Assembly: GCA_964544115.1 (NCBI GenBank) | Contig: CAZJBP010000215.1 | Span: 1-5,639, forward strand | Length of the DNA: 5,639 nucleotides | From: CAZJBP01 sp964544115 | GTDB lineage: Bacteria > Verrucomicrobiota > Kiritimatiellia > UBA8416 > JADHWI01 | Reading direction: 5' to 3' | Made by a program: the position numbers and the translations under genes | Shown here: positions 1 through 5,326 of the stretch, one piece after another | How the letters are laid out: every line of letters begins with the position of its first letter | Numbering within the stretch: position 1 is the first letter of the stretch | The notes under the pieces: model-generated | The model's input: the letters and a program-made list of their open reading frames with translations, nothing else | Told to the model about the DNA's origin: nothing | The model's database searches: none

Positions 1-102
1 ATGCGCGAGGTGGTGCGAAAGCCACCCGGAGGCGCGCTTCATATATTCATCCCGAGCACAGCGAGGGATCTCGTTTCAGCCCACGACCCATTGTATCGCG
101 CG

Positions 103-117
103 CAAGGGATTCCCTTG
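103..117. promoter_or_regulatory. 15-bp perfect odd palindrome upstream of the exporter gene, possible operator
   Basis: The sequence CAAGGGATTCCCTTG is a perfect inverted repeat: two 7-bp arms around one central T. It lies 71 bp upstream of the chosen ATG of the ABC exporter gene and 17 bp upstream of an alternative GTG. It is followed by no T-tract, so it is not a terminator. A symmetric site of this size near a gene start is typical of a dimeric regulator's operator, but no regulator gene is visible here and I do not recognise the motif as belonging to a named family. Function is an inference; the symmetry is directly visible. Confidence 0.3.
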
Positions 118-188
118 GCACGCGGCGCGAGGTTGTGACATCTTCCGCTCTGGCGGACGCGCGGGATGGGCGTCTGCCGTACGTCTGT

Positions 189-2414
189 ATGAACGCGGTC
201 TTCCAGGATGCGGCGCCGGCGGCGGCGGTTGAGGCCCTGTCCGGGGGGCTCGAGCCGGGCGAGAGCATTCGCTTCAGCGTCCGCAGCGATCTGGATGTGG
301 ACTGTCGCTTCGGCCAGTCGTGGGTGGTGGCCACCGGCCGGCGCGTGGCCGTGCTGGACTCCGAGCGGGTGATCAAGCAGTTCCCTTTCGCCGAGATCAG
401 CGAAGTGCGGGTCGACGAGCTGTTCGGCGGGGGGCGGCTGATGGTGTCCACCGCGGGCGGCGACCGTCACCTCGTTTACTACACCCGCACGCTGGTTCCC
501 GAATTCTCCGTTCTATGCCGCATTCTCAGCGACTTGCGCGAGGGGCGGGACCCCGTGCTGCCCAGCGAGCACCAGCACGCCTACTGCCGGCGCTGCGGCT
601 CGCCGCTCCCGGAGCGCGGCGGCAGCTGCCCGCTGTGCGTGCCGCGCCTCCAGGTCCTCCGGCGCCTGCTCGGGCTGGTGCGGCCGTACAGGGGCCGCGC
701 GGCGGTCCTGGTTGCCATGACGTTCATCGGCGTGGCCGCGCAGATGGGCCCCCCGTACATCACCAAGATGATCGTCGACGACGTGATCACCCGGGGCCAC
801 CTCGGCCGGCTGCCGCTTTGGATCGCGCTGATGGTGGGCTGCTCGACGGCCTACATGGGGTCGCGGCTGATCGGGGGCACGCTGACGGCGTGGTTTGGCG
901 CGCGCGTGGTGGCCGATCTGCGCAGCCGGCTGCACGGCGTGATCCAGCGCGTGCGCATGAACTTCTTCAGCGGGCGCGAATCGGGCGAGGTCATCAGCCG
1001 CATCATGCACGACACGGGCGAGCTGCAGCACTTCCTGATCGACGGCGTGCCGTACTTCCTCGTGCGGATGCTGTCGTTTGTGGCCATTGCCGTGGTCCTG
1101 GCCACGATCGATCTGCCCATGGCGCTGATGGTGTTCCTGCCCGTGCCGCTGCTGATCCTGGGCGGAGGCTGGTTCTGGGGGCGCCTCATCCCCATGTTCC
1201 ACAAGTACAGCAGCCGCGTCGGCACCATGCACTCCATCCTGGGCGAGTCGGTGCACGGCATCAAGGCGGTCAAGGCCTTCTCGGGCGAGGCGATGCGCAA
1301 CCGCCTGTTCGACCGCGCCAACGAGCAGTACTTCCAGATCGGCTGCAACGTCGAGAGCGTCTTCGTCGGGTTCTTCGAGGTCATGTTCTGGGTCATGTCC
1401 GCCGGCGTGGCGGCGGTCTGGTTCATGGCGGCCACGCGCATCGTGCAGGGCGGCGGCGCGCCCGGCGCGCTGACGCTCGGCGACCTGCTGGCCTTCGTCG
1501 GCTACATCTGGCTGTTCTACGGCCCGCTGCAGTGGTTCACGACGATGCTCAACTGGATGAGCCATGCGTTCTCCAGCGCGGAGCGGATCTTTGCGGTGCT
1601 CGACGCGCGCGAGGAGGTCTACGATGCCCCGGACGCGGTTGACCTGCCGCGCGCGCGCGGCGCCGTGTCCTTCCGGGACGTGCGCTTCAGCTACGAGCGT
1701 GGGCGCGAGGTTGTCAAGGGGGTGACCTTCGATGTCGCCCCGGGCGAGATGATCGGCCTGGTCGGCAAGTCCGGGGCGGGCAAGAGCACGCTCATCAACC
1801 TGATCTGCCGGTTCTACGACATCGATTCGGGCGTGATCACGCTGGACGGCCATCCGCTGCAGAAGCTGCGGCTCCAGCAGCTGCGGCGCCAGATCGGCAT
1901 GGTGCTGCAGGAGCCGTTCCTGTTCAACGCCACGATTCTGGAGAACATCAGCTACGGGGTTGCGGACGTGACCTTTGCCGAGGTGGTCGAGGCGGCCCGC
2001 GCCGCCAACGCGCACGACTTCATTCTCGACAAGGAGGACGGCTACGACACGGTGATCGGCGAGCGGGGCGTGGCGCTGTCCGGCGGCGAGAAGCAGCGCC
2101 TGGCGATCGCCCGGGCGATCCTGCACGACCCGGCGATCCTGATCCTCGACGAGGCGACGTCCTCCGTGGACAGCGAGACGGAAAAGATGATCCAGGAGGC
2201 GATCGCGCGCCTGGTCAGGGGTCGCACGACGATCGCCATCGCGCACCGGCTCTCCACGCTGCGCAATGCGCACCGGCTGATGGTGATCGACGACGGCAAG
2301 GTGGCCGAGATCGGCACGCACGACGAGTTGATCGCGAAAGACGGCATCTACGCGCGGCTGGTCCGCATCCAGACGGACCTGTCGCGCCTGCGGGGGATGG
2401 CATGGCAGGAGTAG
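189..2414 (+). CDS. ABC transporter, type I exporter with fused permease and ATPase, N-terminal PH-like domain and zinc ribbon (cyanophycin-metabolism-associated type)
   Basis: Inner-membrane half-transporter of 741 residues, expected to dimerise and use ATP to export an unknown substrate. Residues about 21-115 form a beta-rich, PH-like cytoplasmic domain. C133, C136, C147 and C150 make a CxxC-x10-CxxC zinc ribbon. About six membrane segments follow (near 172-192, 208-230, 289-312, 313-335, 390-415, 430-450). The nucleotide-binding domain is complete: Walker A GKSGAGKST (526-534), Q-loop Q574, signature LSGGEKQ (630-636), Walker B ILILDE (650-655, catalytic E655), D-loop SSVD and H-loop H686. 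All catalytic residues are present, so it should be active. I chose ATG 189. A GTG at 135 would add 18 residues, but those codons have much weaker GC-rich third positions and the only purine-rich stretch is 2 bases from that GTG. Neither start has a good Shine-Dalgarno site. The gene overlaps the DUF1854 gene by 13 bp. The DUF1854 neighbour, the N-terminal domain and the zinc ribbon match the family databases label cyanophycin metabolism-associated, as I recall it. The substrate is unknown. Confidence 0.93.
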   Translation: MNAVFQDAAPAAAVEALSGGLEPGESIRFSVRSDLDVDCRFGQSWVVATGRRVAVLDSERVIKQFPFAEISEVRVDELFGGGRLMVSTAGGDRHLVYYTRTLVPEFSVLCRILSDLREGRDPVLPSEHQHAYCRRCGSPLPERGGSCPLCVPRLQVLRRLLGLVRPYRGRAAVLVAMTFIGVAAQMGPPYITKMIVDDVITRGHLGRLPLWIALMVGCSTAYMGSRLIGGTLTAWFGARVVADLRSRLHGVIQRVRMNFFSGRESGEVISRIMHDTGELQHFLIDGVPYFLVRMLSFVAIAVVLATIDLPMALMVFLPVPLLILGGGWFWGRLIPMFHKYSSRVGTMHSILGESVHGIKAVKAFSGEAMRNRLFDRANEQYFQIGCNVESVFVGFFEVMFWVMSAGVAAVWFMAATRIVQGGGAPGALTLGDLLAFVGYIWLFYGPLQWFTTMLNWMSHAFSSAERIFAVLDAREEVYDAPDAVDLPRARGAVSFRDVRFSYERGREVVKGVTFDVAPGEMIGLVGKSGAGKSTLINLICRFYDIDSGVITLDGHPLQKLRLQQLRRQIGMVLQEPFLFNATILENISYGVADVTFAEVVEAARAANAHDFILDKEDGYDTVIGERGVALSGGEKQRLAIARAILHDPAILILDEATSSVDSETEKMIQEAIARLVRGRTTIAIAHRLSTLRNAHRLMVIDDGKVAEIGTHDELIAKDGIYARLVRIQTDLSRLRGMAWQE

Positions 2415-2905
2415 CGTCAGAGCCCGGCGGGGCGCCCTCCGGCGCCGCCGCGGTGAAGCTGGCCCGGCGGGGCGACGCGCTGGTGCTCGTGCGCGACGGC
2501 GCCGACAGCGATCCCGTGCGGCTCGTGTGGGCGCGGCCGATGAGCGGCCGCGGCCGCGAAGTGGCCGTCATGAGCAAGGACCGCAAGGAGCTGGCCATGA
2601 TCGAGGACCTCGATTGGCTGGACCCCGAATCGCGCGCCCTGGCGGAGGAGGAGCTGGCTCGCCGCTACATGGCGCCGCGCATCCTCCGCGTCACGCGGGC
2701 GGTGGTGAACTTCGGCAGCCGCTACTGGGACGTCGAGACCGACCGGGGGCCGCGGCGCTTCATGATGCGCGATCCGAACAAGAACGTGTTCTGGGTTTCC
2801 GAGGGCCACGCCATCATCCGCGACACGCTGGGCAACCGTTACGAACTGCCTAGCGTCGCCACGCTGGACCCCGCATCCCAGGCCTGGATCGACCGGGTGC
2901 TGTAG
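2402..2905 (+). CDS. DUF1854 family protein, partner of the upstream ABC exporter
   Basis: Small protein of 167 residues with no signal peptide or membrane segment, so probably cytoplasmic. Residues 1-20 are a low-complexity Ala/Gly/Pro leader. The rest fits the DUF1854 family: an acidic helix around IEDLDWLDPESRALAEEEL, then the hallmark DVETDRGPRRF stretch, and a C-terminal end of the form LDPASQAWIDRVL. The start ATG lies inside the last codons of the exporter gene (13-bp overlap, different frame), with a G-rich GGGGGAT run about 3-9 bases upstream, so translation is very likely coupled. Family members usually sit directly beside this type of ABC transporter, and annotation pipelines name them cyanophycin metabolism-associated. 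The biochemical function is unknown. A role as accessory or regulatory subunit of the exporter is inferred from the overlap only. No intrinsic terminator with a convincing stem and T-tract follows. Confidence 0.88.
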   Translation: MAGVASEPGGAPSGAAAVKLARRGDALVLVRDGADSDPVRLVWARPMSGRGREVAVMSKDRKELAMIEDLDWLDPESRALAEEELARRYMAPRILRVTRAVVNFGSRYWDVETDRGPRRFMMRDPNKNVFWVSEGHAIIRDTLGNRYELPSVATLDPASQAWIDRVL

Positions 2906-2946
2906 CGCCGGAGCCGGGGCTTCGGGACGATTTTCTCCGGGCTGTG

Positions 2947-2975
2947 TTGACGGAACGCAGCACGCGCCCTAGGCT
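2947..2975 (+). promoter_or_regulatory. Sigma-70-type promoter of the DUF3108 gene, possibly leaderless
   Basis: The -35 hexamer TTGACG (5 of 6 to consensus) at 2947-2952 is followed after exactly 17 bp by TAGGCT at 2970-2975, which keeps the key T, A and final T of the -10 box. Only 7 bp separate the -10 box from ATG 2983, so transcription would be expected to start at or within a base of the start codon. This explains the absence of a ribosome binding site there and argues that the DUF3108 gene is not simply read through from the exporter operon. The elements are seen directly; promoter activity is inferred. Confidence 0.5.
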
Positions 2976-2982
2976 GACGGAC

Positions 2983-3828
2983 ATGGAGATCAAGGTCCGA
3001 CGAGGGTGGCGGGGCGGGTTGTGGGGTGGCCTGCTGGCGGCCTGCTGCATGCTGGGCGCCCCTGCGGCGGCCGTCGCCGAAGGCGGGGCGGGGGCGACCA
3101 AGACCGATGAGCAATGGGCTCAGGAGTTCGGGTTCCCGGTGGGCGAAGAGCTTGTCTACGCGCTCTATTGGGGGGGCATACCCATCGGGTCGACGCGCGT
3201 GACGACCGGGTGGGTCGAGGAGGGCGGGCAGCGCCTCCTGCGCATCCGCGAGGTGACCCTCAGCAACAAGGTCATCGGCACGATCTACCCGGTCAACGAC
3301 CTCGTGGAGTCGTTTGTGGATCCGGAAACGTTTCTCCCCGTCTGCTTCGTGCGCAACATCTCCGAGGGGCGTACCCGCCATCGCGATGAGACGGTCTTTG
3401 ACTTCGAGGCCAAGAAAGCCCGGTCTCGCTCGTTCACCAAGGCGACGGTGCACGAATTCGAGATCGAGAAGGACACCCGGGACATCCTCAGCTTCATGTA
3501 CTATACGCGCCGCCAGGGCTTTCAGGCGGACGCCGCGCCGGAGTTCAAGGTGATGGCCGATGACAAACTCTGTTCGCTGACGACGCATGCGCAGAAGGTC
3601 GAGAAGGTTCACCTCGACCGCTACGGGGACGTGGAGTGCCTCAAGATGGAGCCGAAGGCGGAGTTCGACGGCCTGTTTGTCCGGAAGGGGCGCATGTTCA
3701 CCTGGGTGTCGAACGATCCGCGCCATGTGCTGGTGAAAGCCTGGATTGACACGCCGTTCGCCAACGTCAAGGTCCTGCTGGAAGACGTGCTGGGTCCCGG
3801 CAGTGATTTCTGGGTCAAACCGGAGTGA
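2983..3828 (+). CDS. Secreted DUF3108 domain protein
   Basis: Predicted periplasmic or surface protein of 281 residues. The N-terminus has a basic n-region (KVRRGWR) and a hydrophobic core running to about residue 32, with an Ala-Val-Ala site before E33 for signal peptidase I. An LAAC sequence ending at C21 could alternatively act as a lipobox, so a lipoprotein cannot be excluded. The mature part is beta-rich, beginning with the family-typical FPVGEELVYALYWGGIPIGS, then a strand pattern of alternating polar and hydrophobic residues up to the end (DVLGPGSDFWVKPE), as in DUF3108 proteins. No catalytic motif is recognised and the function is unknown. I chose ATG 2983 because it begins directly at the signal peptide. 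GTG 2944 in the same frame would add 13 residues and place the start upstream of the promoter. The gene is 77 bp downstream of the DUF1854 gene on the same strand but probably has its own promoter. A T5 run shortly after the stop lacks a good stem. Confidence 0.85.
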   Translation: MEIKVRRGWRGGLWGGLLAACCMLGAPAAAVAEGGAGATKTDEQWAQEFGFPVGEELVYALYWGGIPIGSTRVTTGWVEEGGQRLLRIREVTLSNKVIGTIYPVNDLVESFVDPETFLPVCFVRNISEGRTRHRDETVFDFEAKKARSRSFTKATVHEFEIEKDTRDILSFMYYTRRQGFQADAAPEFKVMADDKLCSLTTHAQKVEKVHLDRYGDVECLKMEPKAEFDGLFVRKGRMFTWVSNDPRHVLVKAWIDTPFANVKVLLEDVLGPGSDFWVKPE

Positions 3829-3842
3829 CGGCGTTTTTCGTG

Positions 3843-3870
3843 TTGCACTGTCCGGCCATATCCGTACAGT
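3843..3870 (+). promoter_or_regulatory. Promoter of tRNA-His, with an overlapping inverted repeat
   Basis: TTGCAC (3843-3848) and TACAGT (3865-3870, 4 of 6 to the -10 consensus) are separated by 16 bp. The expected transcription start near 3877 would leave a leader of about 18 bases before the tRNA, suitable for RNase P processing. An inverted repeat ACTGT (3847-3851) and ACAGT (3866-3870), 14 bp apart, runs from the end of the -35 box to the -10 box. The tRNA lies only 66 bp after the DUF3108 stop, so read-through from that gene is possible as well. Confidence 0.45.
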
Positions 3871-3894
3871 ACTGCCGCTTCTGACGCCCTCGAT

Positions 3895-3972
3895 GGCGAG
3901 CGTAGCTCAGCTGGTTAGAGCACCAGATTGTGGATCTGGTTGTCGCGGGTTCGAACCCCGTCGTTCGCCCCA
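3895..3972 (+). tRNA. tRNA-His (anticodon GTG)
   Basis: A full cloverleaf folds by hand. The acceptor strand GCGAGCG (3896-3902) pairs with CGTTCGC (3962-3968), with one G-U pair. U8 and A9 precede the D arm beginning GCTCAG. The anticodon stem CCAGA/TCTGG encloses the loop TTGTGGA, giving anticodon GTG at 3930-3932, which reads His codons CAC and CAT. The T arm is GCGGG-TTCGAAC-CCCGT. The His identity element is encoded: an extra G at -1 (3895) opposite C73 (3969). CCA (3970-3972) is also encoded, so no CCA addition is needed. It is a single tRNA, transcribed towards the minus-strand lipoprotein operon, whose last gene ends 23 bp away. Confidence 0.96.
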
Positions 3973-3980
3973 CCCCTGTC

Positions 3981-3995
3981 CGGCACGTGCTGCCG
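3981..3995. terminator. Short hairpin between tRNA-His and the convergent lipoprotein operon, possible terminator
   Basis: CGGCA (3981-3985) and TGCCG (3991-3995) form a 5-bp stem around the loop CGTGC, exactly in the 23-bp gap between the convergent genes. The stem is short and there is no clean T-tract on either strand (TTACCGCGCGTTTT follows on the plus strand, inside the stop end of the opposite gene). Position favours a terminator serving one or both directions, structure does so only weakly. Confidence 0.22.
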
Positions 3996-4598
3996 TTACC
4001 GCGCGTTTTGCGGGATGGGGTAGTGTCGCAGGAGTTCGCGGATGGCGCCGTCGCAGCGCGCCTGCTTCTTGTCGACGGGCAGATTCATGTCGATATCGGC
4101 CTTGATGGCGCCCCGCCAGAGCAGGTGGCCGTTTTCGCGCTCCACGATGTCCAGGACGAGCGCGCCCGTGCAGTAGTTGAGCGGGGGGCTTGTTTCCGCC
4201 CGGGCCGGAAATGCCAGTTGGCTCCCATAGGCGTTGTTGAGTTCCGCTTCGTCCAGCGAAGCCCCTGCCAGGATGGCGAAGCCCACGAGATAGTCCGGGG
4301 CCTGGTTCGTGTAGGTGAACCCCTCCGCAGGGAGGGCGTCGAGCAGGGATCGGTGGAGCCGCTCCTGAACTTCGGATAACTCCACGTTCTGTTCGGGATC
4401 GACGCGCAGCAGACTGATGCCCCAGCCGAACGTTCCGGCGACCGGCAAGGCGCGGGTGGTGTCAAACAGGACGTGGATCGACGGATTCGTCACTCCCTCG
4501 ATAGGGCGCACTCCGTCGGCATCCTTGGCGGTTCGACAGCCCGGAATCAACACGCCGATCGCCAGCGCGAACAGGAAGGCCTGACAGGTCGTTTTCAT
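3996..4598 (-). CDS. DUF4136 domain lipoprotein
   Basis: Predicted lipoprotein of 200 residues. The signal peptide is short with one lysine, a hydrophobic core (AFLFALAIGVLI) and the lipobox I18-P19-G20-C21. C21 would be lipidated, and the next residue is Arg rather than Asp, so outer-membrane sorting is expected if a Lol-type rule applies. The mature protein fits DUF4136: a mid-protein segment with paired hydrophobic strands and the C-terminal pattern ALVLDIVERENGHLLWRGA followed by a helix ending RELLRHYP, which is the family's most recognisable part. Function is unknown. The start ATG overlaps the TGA stop of the upstream DUF3568 gene (ATGA at 4598-4595), so translation is probably coupled, and no strong ribosome binding site of its own is visible. 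Family assignment is from pattern memory, lipoprotein status from the visible motif. Confidence 0.85.
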   Translation of the reverse strand: MKTTCQAFLFALAIGVLIPGCRTAKDADGVRPIEGVTNPSIHVLFDTTRALPVAGTFGWGISLLRVDPEQNVELSEVQERLHRSLLDALPAEGFTYTNQAPDYLVGFAILAGASLDEAELNNAYGSQLAFPARAETSPPLNYCTGALVLDIVERENGHLLWRGAIKADIDMNLPVDKKQARCDGAIRELLRHYPIPQNAR

Positions 4599-5152
4599 GT
4601 GCTGCTCTGACGCGGGGCGCCACGTTGCTGGGCGAGTTCAGTGGTGATCAGGTGGTACAGGGTTTCCGACTTCTTGAGGTCCCCCGTGACGCCGATCCGA
4701 ATGCGGATCTCGGTCTCCCCCGTCCCCACGGCCTCCAGCGTGATCTTCAGCTCATCCTCGTTGGCCGCAACGGCTTCCAGACGCCCCGACAGACCGTCCC
4801 GCTTTCCGGAAACCGACCGAAACCCCTTGGCTTTCAGTGTGTTGGACGACGCGAGCCACACGTCTTCGACCGTGCCGTTGCAGGTGGCTTTGAAGTCCCC
4901 GTTGAAGAAGACGACTGAGCCGACGCCTTTGGCGCCGCTGGATACGGCGGAGCCAACGCCGGTTACCGCGACCTCGCCGGTCTTGTAGACGCCATACCCG
5001 ATGAGGCCCACGGCGCCGACGACCACGACGGTCGTGCCCACCAGGAGTCGACATCCCGACAGGACTCCGAGAGTAACGGCCAGCGGGAGCGTGGCGAGGA
5101 TGCGGCGAAGGACGGGAAACAGGGCTGCCCCTGCACCGTGATTGAACTTCAT
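4595..5152 (-). CDS. DUF3568 family lipoprotein with glycine-rich hydrophobic segment
   Basis: Predicted lipoprotein of 185 residues, first gene of a two-gene minus-strand operon. A basic n-region (LRRI, 15-18), a hydrophobic core and a textbook lipobox L31-S32-G33-C34 are visible. Residues 36-80 are strongly hydrophobic and glycine-spaced (for example VGAVGLIGYGVYKTG), resembling a glycine-zipper segment. The C-terminal domain, about 81-172, fits DUF3568: a strand with FNGDFKATCNGTVEDVW, a helix LKAKGFR, then alternating strands ending in EIRIRIG and a helix SETLYHLI. The last dozen residues look disordered. I chose ATG 5152 because it gives a normal signal-peptide length. TTG 5203 in the same frame would add 17 residues ahead of the n-region. 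Neither has a clear Shine-Dalgarno site. Function is unknown; with the DUF4136 partner it may form an envelope module. Confidence 0.82.
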   Translation of the reverse strand: MKFNHGAGAALFPVLRRILATLPLAVTLGVLSGCRLLVGTTVVVVGAVGLIGYGVYKTGEVAVTGVGSAVSSGAKGVGSVVFFNGDFKATCNGTVEDVWLASSNTLKAKGFRSVSGKRDGLSGRLEAVAANEDELKITLEAVGTGETEIRIRIGVTGDLKKSETLYHLITTELAQQRGAPRQSST

Positions 5153-5173
5153 GGATGATTCAGGCACGCGCGG

Positions 5174-5203
5174 AGTCTGCAAGTGTGCCGCCCGTGCGGT
5201 CAA
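5174..5203 (-). promoter_or_regulatory. Weak candidate promoter of the lipoprotein operon
   Basis: On the minus strand TTGACC (5203-5198) is followed after 18 bp by CAGACT (5179-5174), which keeps only A and T of the -10 consensus. A second TTGACG lies 13 bp further upstream (5216-5211), without a matching -10 box. If used, transcription would start near 5167, about 15 bases before ATG 5152, and therefore exclude the alternative TTG start at 5203. Some promoter must exist in this divergent region; this exact one is uncertain. Confidence 0.25.
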
Positions 5204-5248
5204 TTCATTTCGTCAAGCCGTGCCCACGCGGGTTTCCTTTGCTCCGCC

Positions 5249-5277
5249 TTGATCTCACGGGCGTGATACGGTAGCTT
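5249..5277 (+). promoter_or_regulatory. Promoter of trpS, with a dyad in the spacer
   Basis: TTGATC (5249-5254) and TAGCTT (5272-5277) are separated by exactly 17 bp, the same geometry as the DUF3108 promoter and with a similar TAG-type -10 box. The predicted start near 5284 gives a leader of about 43 bases. The spacer contains a perfect 12-bp inverted repeat, TCACG-GG-CGTGA (5255-5266), in a position where a bound repressor would block RNA polymerase. No T-box or leader peptide is visible in the short leader. Confidence 0.45.
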
Positions 5278-5326
5278 TCTGCCTTCACCGGCCGCCACAG
5301 GAGCCGCGCTTTCGGAAAGGGTTGAG

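Noticed and set aside
42..47. TATATT, a -10-like box upstream of the exporter gene
   Set aside because: No acceptable -35 hexamer lies 16-18 bp upstream, and the leader would be about 135 bases. On the minus strand TACAAT (95-90) also looks like a -10 box but lacks a -35 box.
1..138. Open frame on the plus strand from the first base to TGA 136-138, beginning with ATG
   Set aside because: The 45 encoded residues show no family resemblance and no coding-like composition. Other frames are open here too, as expected in GC-rich DNA. It could be the tail of an upstream gene but nothing supports that.
135..188. GTG start at 135 for the exporter
   Set aside because: The extra 18 codons have weaker GC-rich third positions than the rest of the gene, and the spacing to the only purine-rich stretch is 2 bases. 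It remains possible.
1648..1659. Alternating (CG)6 run, potential Z-DNA
   Set aside because: It lies in the linker between membrane and ATPase domains and is explained by Pro/Arg/Ala codons in GC-rich DNA.
513..2321. Long open frame on the minus strand opposite the exporter
   Set aside because: It is a shadow frame rich in His, Arg and Ala, created by GC-rich codons of the real gene, and it has no recognisable domain.
2544..2557. 14-bp palindrome made of tandem GCGGCC units
   Set aside because: It is inside the DUF1854 coding region and follows from SGRGRE codons with GC-rich usage.
2908..2940. CCGGAG...CTCCGG inverted repeat after the DUF1854 gene as terminator
   Set aside because: The loop is about 21 bases and the T4 run lies before the second arm, not after it.
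3820..3838. T5 run after the DUF3108 stop as intrinsic terminator
   Set aside because: Only a 3-bp stem (CCG/CGG) can be formed before the T-run.
3895..3972. tRNA-His as an integration site for a mobile element
   Set aside because: No duplicated tRNA 3' end, integrase or change in gene style is seen on either side within the window.
5278..5326. T-box riboswitch or attenuator controlling trpS
   Set aside because: The leader of about 43 bases is too short, and no T-box sequence, Trp-codon-rich peptide or terminator stem is present.
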